In this document: piece by piece, positions 1 to 6,041 of the stretch | How the letters are laid out: every line of letters starts with the position of its first letter | How positions within the stretch are numbered: position 1 is the stretch's first letter | Source: Candidatus Methanophaga sp. GoMg3.2 | GTDB lineage: Archaea; Halobacteriota; Syntropharchaeia; Alkanophagales; Methanospirareceae | NCBI GenBank assembly: GCA_013180565.1 | Contig: QBUN01000340.1 | Coordinates: 1-9,750, forward strand | Length of the DNA stretch: 9,750 nt | Direction of reading: 5' to 3' | Made by a program: the position numbers and the translations under genes | Notes under the pieces: model-generated | Seen by the model: the letters and a program-made list of their open reading frames with translations, nothing else | The model's database searches: none | Told to the model about the DNA's origin: nothing

Positions 1-695
1 TAATTGTAATTGCCGTTATCCACGACCTCAATTTAGCTGCTCAGTACTGTGACCGGTTAGTATTGCTGCAAGGCGGAAAAATCATCTCTCTGGGCTCACA
101 AGAAGAGGTGCTAACTGCAGAGCACATAAAAAGTACCTTTGGCGCTGATGTCATTGTTAAATTGAATGCGTTAACTAATCAATGTTATTTATCACCTTCA
201 CCGATAAAACGCCCGCCTGAGACATCAAATAAAAATAAAAATAAAGGTACGATTCATCTTATATGTGGCGGTGGTGAAGGAGCATCATCAATGCATCTTC
301 TCACAGAAAACGGCTACAAAGTTACTGCTGGCGTGTTGAACCTGCAGGATACCGATTGCGAAGTTGCAAAGCTGCTTGACATCCCGGTTGTGACCGAAGC
401 ACCGTTCTCAACGATAACGGCAGAATCATTTGAAGCGCATTTAGCGCTGATTGGACGTGCGGATGCTGTTGTGCTGTGCTGTATTCCTTTTGGTTTTGGC
501 AATTTAAAGAACTTGGAAGCGGCAGAAGCGGCATTGAAGATGGGCAAAATGTTATTGGTCTTTGAGGTTGATGATTTGGCGGCGCGAGATTTTACCGGCG
601 GCGTAGCTACCAAACGATTTATTGAATTGCGGACTAAAGGCGCGGTGATTGTTAAGAACCAGGCGGAAATGCTTTCGGTGCTGGATAAACGGTAA
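1..695 (+). CDS. ABC transporter ATP-binding protein, cobalamin/iron-chelate type, with C-terminal extension (5' partial)
   Basis: The gene enters from the left edge in frame from base 3, so only the end of the nucleotide-binding domain is present. The first residues read IVIAVIHDLNLAAQYCDRLV, the H-loop (switch histidine at 21-23) and following helix typical of FecE/BtuD-family ATPases. The Walker A, Walker B and signature motifs lie upstream. Such subunits sit on the inner membrane face and power import of cobalamin or iron chelates. After the usual end of the domain comes an Asn/Lys-rich linker (about 228-245) and an extension of about 150 residues (243-695). It begins TIHLICGGGEG and continues with GVLNLQDTDCEVAKLL and alternating hydrophobic strands, a Rossmann-like pattern. 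I recall this extension from archaeal BtuD-like proteins, but its role is unknown to me. Substrate assignment is inference. The TAA stop is at 693-695. Confidence 0.85.
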   Translation, partial: IVIAVIHDLNLAAQYCDRLVLLQGGKIISLGSQEEVLTAEHIKSTFGADVIVKLNALTNQCYLSPSPIKRPPETSNKNKNKGTIHLICGGGEGASSMHLLTENGYKVTAGVLNLQDTDCEVAKLLDIPVVTEAPFSTITAESFEAHLALIGRADAVVLCCIPFGFGNLKNLEAAEAALKMGKMLLVFEVDDLAARDFTGGVATKRFIELRTKGAVIVKNQAEMLSVLDKR

Positions 696-1041
696 TTTTG
701 TGCGTTGTATATAACGTATAGTTTCTGCCACAGAGTACATACATCGAGAGCACCGAGTATTTTCCCTCCGTGTCCTCTGTGGTCTCGGTGGCTATCGGAT
801 TAAGATGGAGCGTGGAATAGCAGAGAAGATAGATATTGAATAATCCGCGGGACCTTCAACGGTTATCCTTCTTACAATGGAAGAAGAGAATATAGAGCGG
901 GTAAAAAGAATAATAATAACATAATTTCAGTACAGTATTAGCTATGTTATACCATAATAATCCCAAGTTCTCGTGTTAATCTTGTGAAATCTCGTGGTTT
1001 TTTGATTCTCATTCATTTTTTGCAATTGGGTTTACAGTTCC
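696..1041. other. Convergent intergenic region, no gene seen
   Basis: This 346-base spacer lies between the convergent ends of the ABC gene and the CoA-binding gene. No frame gives a credible protein; a short + strand reading from about 877 has only about 14 codons. Bases 705-725 resemble the outer edge of the island-flanking repeats, and 728-790 carries an interleaved inverted repeat. T-runs near 999 and 1014 could end + strand transcripts, but they lie 300 bases past the ABC stop. I see no RNA gene. Confidence 0.6.
728..790. repeat. Interleaved inverted repeat in the convergent spacer
   Basis: Two inverted pairs interleave. ccacagag (728-735) pairs with ctctgtgg (775-782), and caccgag (751-757) pairs with ctcggtg (784-790). 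The order is A-B-A'-B', so both stems can form together only as a pseudoknot-like fold; otherwise they are alternatives. The segment resembles cacagag-rich dispersed intergenic elements of environmental genomes, so it may be a repeat copy rather than a local regulator. Confidence 0.45.
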
Positions 1042-1434
1042 TTATTCCCTTCTCTTTACCATCACACACATATCATGCACTACATTTATGTTGTTTTCCA
1101 CACAAAAATTTAGCGCCTTTTCGGATTCTGATCCTGGTTGCATCCATACTCGCGCTATTCCCAATTCCTTGCATTCCTTAACTATCCCCTCAGTTACCGC
1201 TGGCGGGACTACGGTATCTACAACGTCTGGCATTTCGGGCAGTTCGCTCAGCGAATGATAGCATTTATCACCTAAGACTTCGTCTATAGTTGGGTTCACT
1301 GCGTAGACCACATAACCTGCTTCTTTCAGGTCAATATATACCTGATGTCCATATTTCGCAGGGTTTTTCGAGACACCAACAACGGCAAAGACGTTTTGTT
1401 TATTCAGGAAGTCAGTTATCAGGTTCGGGTTCAT
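1042..1434 (-). CDS. CoA-binding domain protein (CoA_binding_2 / YccU-like)
   Basis: This complete 130-residue protein has the single Rossmann-type CoA-binding domain found in succinyl-CoA synthetase alpha subunits and in stand-alone YccU-like proteins. The first strand and glycine motif read AVVGVSKNPAKYGHQVY (about residues 17-33), followed by GYVVYAVNP (40-48) and then PDVVDTVVPP and RVWMQPGSES, all typical of the family in order and spacing. The length is normal. The enzymatic role of these stand-alone domains is unclear, and nothing here adds to it. The ATG at 1434 is preceded by GGAG with a six-base gap, and a TATA-like box lies about 25 bases upstream. It is the first gene outside the left flanking repeat; that repeat overlaps its upstream region. 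Confidence 0.9.
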   Translation of the reverse strand: MNPNLITDFLNKQNVFAVVGVSKNPAKYGHQVYIDLKEAGYVVYAVNPTIDEVLGDKCYHSLSELPEMPDVVDTVVPPAVTEGIVKECKELGIARVWMQPGSESEKALNFCVENNINVVHDMCVMVKRRE

Positions 1435-1464
1435 TTTATGCTCCTTTATTTTTGTATATAAAGT
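1435..1464 (-). promoter_or_regulatory. TATA-like promoter and ribosome-binding site of the CoA-binding gene
   Basis: Read on the - strand, CTTTATATAC (1463-1454) is a good archaeal TATA box and AAAGGAG (1449-1443) a ribosome-binding site six bases before the ATG at 1434. If the box fixes the start at the usual 25 or so bases, the transcript would begin almost at the ATG and omit the GGAG, so either a leaderless start or another promoter is used. The box is inside the left flanking repeat, so the repeat supplies it. Confidence 0.5.
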
Positions 1465-1592
1465 ATAACTTCTACCTATAAATTTAATTTAGGACGCAGA
1501 TTTACGTGGATTTACATGGATTTAATTTCTTCTGCGTTAATCAACGTTAATCTGTGTCAAGAGTTAATTTTAGTTGGATATTATGCTTTCTT
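1444..1592. repeat. Left copy of the long direct repeat flanking the island
   Basis: This copy matches 7021-7152 in the same orientation. Shared blocks are the edge tgtatataaagtataacttc, then aatttaatttaggacgcaga, the palindromic core (1493-1558), and a 31-base identical end (1562-1592 against 7122-7152) ending ttatgctttctt. The right copy has four extra bases in the first third and lacks two 10-base units in the core. No terminal inverted repeats, transposase or integrase accompany it, so it looks like a dispersed intergenic element, not an insertion sequence. Confidence 0.85.
1493..1558. repeat. Imperfect palindrome inside the left flanking repeat
   Basis: The left arm begins gacgcagatttacgtggatt. 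The right arm, read on the other strand, begins gacacagattaacgttgatt, so the arms pair over more than 20 bases with few mismatches. Each arm holds a 10-base tandem unit (around 1506-1515 and 1541-1550). The corresponding palindrome at 7072-7117 has one unit fewer in each arm. Confidence 0.7.
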
Positions 1593-1614
1593 GCTAAATC
1601 CACCAAACAACCCC

Positions 1615-1968
1615 TCACACCAGCGCCTTTACCAACCATCCATCCACACACCTTATCAATCCACTTCGCGTAACCTCATATTTCACTTCATTCTTCAAAA
1701 AATCGAATACTTCAATACTATCGAATATAGCCTTTCCCTGTGTAAACGCATCTAAAAAGAGTGTATCCTGATTCTTAATCTCGTTTAAGCAATTTTCGAG
1801 GGTATAGCATAACAAATCAGCAGGGAAATCAATATTTAATACCTGATCTTCTTTTTCTTTTGTGATGATCAGCAGATCGAAATCACTCAATAAATTATCT
1901 TCGCCTCTAGCCTTCGAGCCAAAGAGGATTACACACAGCTCTTTCCCTTTCAAGCCTTCAATAAACAC
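1615..1968 (-). CDS. Minimal nucleotidyltransferase (MNT-like), probably damaged at its N-terminus
   Basis: The protein shows the polymerase-beta-type core: ILFGSKARGE (about residues 14-23), then DFD at 29-31 (the G-S...D-x-D metal-binding motif), and PADLLCY (49-55), where D51 could be the third carboxylate. Such proteins usually act as MntA-type antitoxins that AMPylate a HEPN toxin; no HEPN gene is next to this one. From the GTG at 1968 only about 13 residues precede the catalytic strand, short for the family. In the same frame upstream, an ATG at 2028 leads to IRELHED, then TGA (1986-1984), then REKFKVFIEG, which reads like the missing helix with a Trp-to-stop change. A different frame starts with an ATG at 2048 overlapping the previous gene's stop (ATGA) and ends in TGA after 32 codons. 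It may be a pseudogene or use an internal start. It ends 23 bases before the left repeat. Confidence 0.65.
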   Translation of the reverse strand: MFIEGLKGKELCVILFGSKARGEDNLLSDFDLLIITKEKEDQVLNIDFPADLLCYTLENCLNEIKNQDTLFLDAFTQGKAIFDSIEVFDFLKNEVKYEVTRSGLIRCVDGWLVKALV

Positions 1969-2044
1969 TTTGAATTTTTCTCTTCAGTCCTCATGCAGCT
2001 CTCGAATTGCCCCATAATAGCTTTGCATATTTCAACATCCCCTT

Positions 2045-2398
2045 TCATTTTCGCATTCTATATCTTCCCAGTTCAACGATGGTTACGGCATTCTCTAACT
2101 CTTTTACATCAAGAGAAGACAGGAAACTTTTCAATGCGTTATTTATTTGCTTTGCGGTAAAGTAAAATGGTAATTTCAGAACTACTACTCCCGAATGCGA
2201 ATTTATGGGATAGAGGAGAACATTGGCGAACTCCAAATCCTTAGTGACAAGAATCGCTTTGCGTTCCGCTACATATTCAATAATCTCTCTATCTGCTGCT
2301 CTTGCCAAACCAATATCTCCTGCATGGTTTACCTGACCAAAATTTTTGAAGACGTCCTTAGAAGAATAAGGCATGTTCGCATCAAGAAAGAATCTCAT
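2045..2398 (-). CDS. DUF5615 PIN-like toxin (Mut7-C-like ribonuclease)
   Basis: This 117-residue protein has the pattern of DUF5615 PIN-like nucleases. It starts MRFFLDANMP with D6, continues GDIGLARAADREII (D36 and E38), and then has ILVTKDLEFANVL with D54. These acidic residues match the metal-binding positions of the fold. The family is usually the toxin partner of DUF433 proteins, which is the gene immediately upstream. The two overlap by 17 bases, so translation is probably coupled. Length is normal and no damage is seen. RNA cleavage is family inference; no target is visible. Confidence 0.85.
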   Translation of the reverse strand: MRFFLDANMPYSSKDVFKNFGQVNHAGDIGLARAADREIIEYVAERKAILVTKDLEFANVLLYPINSHSGVVVLKLPFYFTAKQINNALKSFLSSLDVKELENAVTIVELGRYRMRK

Positions 2399-2633
2399 GC
2401 TTTATACCCAAAGGTCTTATTTCCTCGCCTCTAACAAAAGAGGCTGTATACTCTATCACGGCAAGTATATCTTCCCGTTCTATACCATATTCGCTCTCAA
2501 TTTCACCGTAATTCATACCACCTATTAGAGCCCCCAAAACTTCATCTACCGTTATTCTTGTTCCCGTAATAATTGGTTTTCCATGTCTTATTCTATCATC
2601 AATAACTATCCTTGCTTTAACTTTTTCCTCCAT
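2382..2633 (-). CDS. DUF433 antitoxin, partner of the DUF5615 toxin
   Basis: The small protein reads ARIVIDDRIRHGKPIITGTR, the hallmark opening of DUF433, then ITVDEVLGALIGGMNYGEIE and REDILAVIEYTASFV, the helix-turn-helix-like remainder. DUF433 proteins are antitoxins for DUF5615 PIN-like toxins and probably repress their own operon. The ATG at 2633 is preferred; a GTG at 2642 is in frame and would add three residues. Neither has a clear ribosome-binding site. A TATA-like box overlaps the end of the STAND gene, at a distance that would give a leader of about nine bases or none. With the toxin it forms an intact pair inside a decaying island. Confidence 0.85.
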   Translation of the reverse strand: MEEKVKARIVIDDRIRHGKPIITGTRITVDEVLGALIGGMNYGEIESEYGIEREDILAVIEYTASFVRGEEIRPLGIKHEILS

Positions 2634-2664
2634 CGTTCTCACTTATAATCTAATTTGGTTTTTG

Positions 2665-2671
2665 TTATAAA
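2665..2671 (-). promoter_or_regulatory. TATA-like box ahead of the DUF433/DUF5615 pair
   Basis: On the - strand the STAND gene ends AAAGGTTTATAA, and TTTATAA (2671-2665) has the form of an archaeal TATA box with a purine-rich stretch upstream. A start 25 or so bases downstream falls near 2642, just ahead of the DUF433 ATG at 2633. The toxin pair may therefore be transcribed separately from the STAND operon. Chance occurrence in AT-rich DNA is possible. Confidence 0.4.
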
Positions 2672-5133
2672 CCTTTAAGTATCATTTCCGAGTCTTTCAC
2701 TTCTGGATCTAAAATCACTTTCTTGCATGCAACCGCTTTCTCCAGCCACTCTCTCGCGTTCACCTTATCACCCGCAGCCAAACAAATTTCTCCGAGCAAA
2801 TGCGCCGCGTCACCCTCTTGCCAGCGGTAGTGCATACCAACAGCTTTTTCGTAGGCTAAATGAGCAAAGGTTTTGGCTTGCTCAAGATCGTTTAGCGCCA
2901 GATACGCCTTTGATAAGACTATTTCTGCCTCAGGCTCATAGAGCTTAAAACCTGTCCGGGCACAAATCTTCTGGACTTCTTTTGCATCACGAATAGCATC
3001 TTCATGTCTTCCTATATCTAAGTGCAGCCTGCCGAACTCAAGCAGTACCTCAATTTCAAGTTTAGGCCTGCCAACCTTGCGAGCAATCTCAATAGCATTT
3101 TTAAGATGAACTTCAGCCTTTTTATGGTTACCCATTATCCTTTCAATAGCACCGTGGCAGCGGCGACAGCTTGAGATGTCATTTAGCAAGTTATTCCTTT
3201 TACAAATCTCAAGGTTCTGTTTTGTTAGTTCAAAAGCCTCATCAATTCTATTCATTGATATAAGAAAGTCAGCATATTGAACTCCTGCTAATGTGCGAAG
3301 CCGATTACCTTCAATCTTTAATGCAAGCTCATCAGCCTCTCTAAACTCTATACCTGCTTCTTCACCTTTGCCCAATAGAGGAAGTATCCAGGCAAGATAT
3401 GCTTTTGAAGTTTTGATATCGTCATTAGACTTTGCTTTCTCTGCCGCATCAAGTGCCTTTTTGGAACTCTCAAGTCCAGACTCAATTTCACCAAGTTGAA
3501 ATTGAAGGTCAGCTAGGTTTCGATAACCTATAGATGCGTTTTCCCAGTCCTTTGCCTCAATAGACATTGAGACTGAAGTCAGAAATAATTCTTCAGCCTC
3601 TTTTGGCCGGCCTATACTCAGAAGTGCCAGTCCCGCTCCATTGAGGAGATAGCGTTGGTCGCTCTTTTTAGTTACGAGCGGCAATTGTGAAAGAGCACCC
3701 TCGGGAAAGAAGGTTTTAACAAGAGATAGGTTCGTTTCCCAGGCACCAAGTTTATGTATAACGAAACCTTCTTCACTTCTTTGTATTTTTTCCCAATAAA
3801 CATTACTCCACACCTCATCATAAAATCCCGCGGCGCAGCCATGATAAAGCTGCTCAAAGAGCGGCTGCATTTCCTCTAACGTTTCAGGTCGTTCGGGTGC
3901 ATACTCGCCAAAATAGTGATAGATGCGTTTATGACACAGCTTCTTATTCTTCTCATCAAAATCGGATTCTAAATAGCCCTTGATCAATGGATGTGTTGCA
4001 TAAGTCTTTTTCGTCTCATCATAAAAAATGAGCCGCCAGTCCACCAAACCGTCAACTAAGTCTCTGAAATCAAGCTCACTCATCTTAACTAACACCTCAT
4101 TGAATTTTGTATCTTCTATTTCATGCCGAAAGACACCTGCAAAATCATTTCCCGTTACTTCTCTGCGAAATAGCGAGAAGATATACAAAAATATCCGCTC
4201 GGACTCAGACATCTTCTCTGCGTATTTGCGTAACAGCTTGTTTACATCCTTAAATCGCTCCCTGTCACTCAGGACGAATTCGACCTCAGGTGCCTGTTTT
4301 ATATCGCCATCATAGTATCTATTCAAATATCCAGCCACAGATGTCAAACTCAGTGCATGTCCTTTGTACCTATAGATAACCTTTATCATATCCTCATCAC
4401 TTCCTTTGACGCCTCGGCTTCTCAGCATTAACAGTGAATCAGGAATGCTCAGATCAATCAATGACAGATTCTTGTAACCTCGCTCATGCCATTCATCTAA
4501 ATCTTTTAATGGATAACGGGTGGTAATCAAACACAGACCTTTGGAGACATCCGCAAAATAATGAAGCAATTCTGTACATTCGCGATGTATCATCTTTCCA
4601 AACTCGTCTCCAGATACGGGTTTTTGCATCTGCTCAAGCCCAGCCAGTATGATTAAGTAGGTTCCTTGATGAATATACTCCTTTATCTTGTCTGTCTTCT
4701 CCCAGGTGCTTTTTATATTTTCCGGCTCTATTTGCCCTTGACTAACAAATCGTAACAGGGCATTCAGAAATTGTTCAAGATAGGCATTACGATAAAAACC
4801 CCACCAGAAGATACCATCCGGCTTGATACCATTAGATTCCAGAGTATCGTACCACTTACGCGCAATGGCTGATTTTCCTACGCCGCCCCAGCCGATGAGT
4901 GCACCAATCCGTACTTCTGGATTAGTGTACCAGTCGGTGATAGTTTCAAGCATCTCTTGCCGACCTACAAAGTTGGGTTCAGGTGTGGTTTGATTGTGGA
5001 GGCTGGGTGGAAATGGGAAAGTAAGGGGCACCTTCTCAGGAGGCTGTTTGATAACAATGTCTCTACCTGCCTGAAGAATATCCCGCTTAGCTTCTTCTTT
5101 TTCTATTTTAAACTTTGGTTGTTCTTCATTCAT
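2665..5133 (-). CDS. STAND-type NB-ARC ATPase with C-terminal TPR array
   Basis: This is a large signal-transduction ATPase (822 residues from the ATG at 5133; an in-frame TTG at 5145 adds four; numbers here count from the TTG). Order of parts: a short N-terminal segment with KRDILQA-GRDIVIK (20-33); NFVGRQEM (58-65) opening the NB-ARC domain; Walker A GWGGVGKS (85-92); a Walker B strand YLIILAGLEQ (163-172); GLCLITTR as sensor; GHALSLTSVAGYL in the GLPL position; THPLIKGYL in the winged-helix region; then many TPR-like helical repeats from about residue 500 to the end. The Walker B aspartate expected from the LDGLE consensus is alanine (A168, codon GCT). No effector domain is attached, so the effector is probably separate, most likely the 127-residue protein just upstream, whose stop codon is 16 bases before this ATG. 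TPR arrays in such proteins sense the trigger. A defence role is inference. Confidence 0.85.
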   Translation of the reverse strand: MNEEQPKFKIEKEEAKRDILQAGRDIVIKQPPEKVPLTFPFPPSLHNQTTPEPNFVGRQEMLETITDWYTNPEVRIGALIGWGGVGKSAIARKWYDTLESNGIKPDGIFWWGFYRNAYLEQFLNALLRFVSQGQIEPENIKSTWEKTDKIKEYIHQGTYLIILAGLEQMQKPVSGDEFGKMIHRECTELLHYFADVSKGLCLITTRYPLKDLDEWHERGYKNLSLIDLSIPDSLLMLRSRGVKGSDEDMIKVIYRYKGHALSLTSVAGYLNRYYDGDIKQAPEVEFVLSDRERFKDVNKLLRKYAEKMSESERIFLYIFSLFRREVTGNDFAGVFRHEIEDTKFNEVLVKMSELDFRDLVDGLVDWRLIFYDETKKTYATHPLIKGYLESDFDEKNKKLCHKRIYHYFGEYAPERPETLEEMQPLFEQLYHGCAAGFYDEVWSNVYWEKIQRSEEGFVIHKLGAWETNLSLVKTFFPEGALSQLPLVTKKSDQRYLLNGAGLALLSIGRPKEAEELFLTSVSMSIEAKDWENASIGYRNLADLQFQLGEIESGLESSKKALDAAEKAKSNDDIKTSKAYLAWILPLLGKGEEAGIEFREADELALKIEGNRLRTLAGVQYADFLISMNRIDEAFELTKQNLEICKRNNLLNDISSCRRCHGAIERIMGNHKKAEVHLKNAIEIARKVGRPKLEIEVLLEFGRLHLDIGRHEDAIRDAKEVQKICARTGFKLYEPEAEIVLSKAYLALNDLEQAKTFAHLAYEKAVGMHYRWQEGDAAHLLGEICLAAGDKVNAREWLEKAVACKKVILDPEVKDSEMILKGL

Positions 5134-5149
5134 TATATTTTCCAACCGG

Positions 5150-5533
5150 CTAAAATATCCAGCCTAATTTTGCGGAAGTGACACCCAACCATGCGGCAGC
5201 TTTACCAACCAATACCCCAATATCCTTCAAAGTTTCACCGGTTGTTTTTGCTTCTTTCAATATCTCGTTGGTCTTTTTAATATTTTCGGCAATTGATTTC
5301 TTGTCTGGTTGTTCATCTTCAAGCTCTATCTTTGCACATTCTATTTGGTTGACTACTCTCTTTTTATCTTTTTCCGCAATGTCTAATTCGCCAACTTTAT
5401 GTTGAATAGCTTCAATTATCTTTAGAATATCCTCTGCCGGTGAATTCTGATTAACATTCAAATCTCGTGCAATGTTAAAAATATCTCGTCCCGCATGCTG
5501 TTCTCCGATGACAAAAATAGGTTTGTCGTTCAT
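5150..5533 (-). CDS. Small helical protein with tandem RD-[IL] motif, candidate STAND partner/effector
   Basis: I do not recognise a named family. The 127-residue protein has three parts. Residues 14-28 read AGRDIFNIARDLNVN, two seven-residue units with R-D-[IL]. Residues about 31-95 are charged helix (AEDILKIIEAIQHKVGELDI onward, then repeated Lys/Glu), probably coiled coil. Residues 98-127 are hydrophobic and amphipathic with AAAWLG and a WIF end, which might insert in or lie on a membrane. Its ATG overlaps the HEPN remnant's stop (ATGA, 5533-5530), and the STAND gene follows, so these are one translational unit. The STAND protein carries the same motif near its own start. Similar short proteins with AGRD-like repeats occur beside NB-ARC or NACHT genes in cyanobacteria and Chloroflexi as I recall. 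An effector role, perhaps membrane-acting, is inference. Confidence 0.7.
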   Translation of the reverse strand: MNDKPIFVIGEQHAGRDIFNIARDLNVNQNSPAEDILKIIEAIQHKVGELDIAEKDKKRVVNQIECAKIELEDEQPDKKSIAENIKKTNEILKEAKTTGETLKDIGVLVGKAAAWLGVTSAKLGWIF

Positions 5534-5712
5534 CGTTTCAGCTCTGATATTTCAATCATTTTCACGATATCAATTCTTCCTTTATTCTTAACATCTTCTT
5601 CTTTAAATCGGGAATGTCTCTTGTAACGACCTCCCACGTCAACTCCAAATTGTTCAATCAACTCAACGCACTCTAATATATGCTCTATGAAAGTTTCAAC
5701 GTCTTTCTTCAT
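5530..5712 (-). pseudogene. HEPN/DUF86 toxin remnant (internal deletion plus frame change)
   Basis: The open frame encodes 60 residues. Its start, MKKDVETFIEHILECVELIE, matches the first helix of DUF86 HEPN toxins, but the rest does not. In the +1 frame, from about 5654 to the TGA at 5564-5562, the DNA reads NNLELTWEVVTRDIPDLKKK and then MLRIKEELIS, which is the normal DUF86 C-terminus. The gene therefore keeps both ends of a roughly 110-residue toxin. It has lost about 55-60 middle residues, including the Rx4-6H RNase motif, and the tail is out of frame. No active toxin can be made. The frame still opens with ATGA overlap after the MntA gene and closes with ATGA overlap before the 127-residue gene, so it may persist to keep downstream translation coupled. 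Confidence 0.8.
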
Positions 5713-5999
5713 AGGATCACCTCTTGTTCGCTCAATATCCTTTCCCTGAGGAGCGGATGAAGAGACTTATAAGTAAGAACATCTACCCTCCTTCTTAGCA
5801 ATTCCTGAAGGTCTAATTTTAAACCTGCAAGGTCTAATAAACTCTTTCTCCCTTCAAATTCAATTAGTAGGTCAATATCGCTCTCTTCAGTGGCTTCTCC
5901 TCTTACAATAGAGCCAAAAAGGGCTGCCTTTTTCACCTCATGTTCCCTCAACACATCAATGAGCGTCTTCTTTACCACTTCTATCTGGTCTTCTTTCAA
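5709..5999 (-). CDS. mntA: MntA-type minimal nucleotidyltransferase antitoxin
   Basis: This complete 96-residue protein has the polymerase-beta fold motif ALFGSIVRGEATEESDIDLL, with G29-S30 and D41-x-D43, and RVDVLTY with D73 as third carboxylate. This is the MntA antitoxin of type VII toxin-antitoxin systems, which transfers AMP to a tyrosine near the active site of the HEPN partner. The partner gene follows with an ATGA overlap but is destroyed, so this is an antitoxin without its toxin. The TTG at 5999 is taken as start because a GGGG ribosome-binding motif (6012-6009) precedes it by nine bases, and no ATG lies in frame before the TGA at 6038. All catalytic residues are present. It could instead act on other HEPN proteins or regulate the operon. 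Confidence 0.85.
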   Translation of the reverse strand: MKEDQIEVVKKTLIDVLREHEVKKAALFGSIVRGEATEESDIDLLIEFEGRKSLLDLAGLKLDLQELLRRRVDVLTYKSLHPLLRERILSEQEVIL

Positions 6000-6041
6000 C
6001 AGAACCGACCCCTTTTCATTCCGTAGGTAAGACGATCATCC

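Noticed and set aside
984..1181. A + strand gene opposite the CoA-binding gene
   Set aside because: It overlaps a well-supported protein on the other strand, is low-complexity hydrophobic, and has no ribosome-binding site.
1444..1592. Flanking repeats as insertion-sequence ends or CRISPR units
   Set aside because: They are direct, not inverted; only two full copies 5.4 kb apart; no transposase, no regular spacers and no cas gene.
5178..5405. A + strand Ser/Thr-rich frame opposite the 127-residue gene as a separate gene
   Set aside because: Its composition is that of the antisense of a Lys/Glu-rich coiled coil; the - strand gene is coupled to its neighbours.
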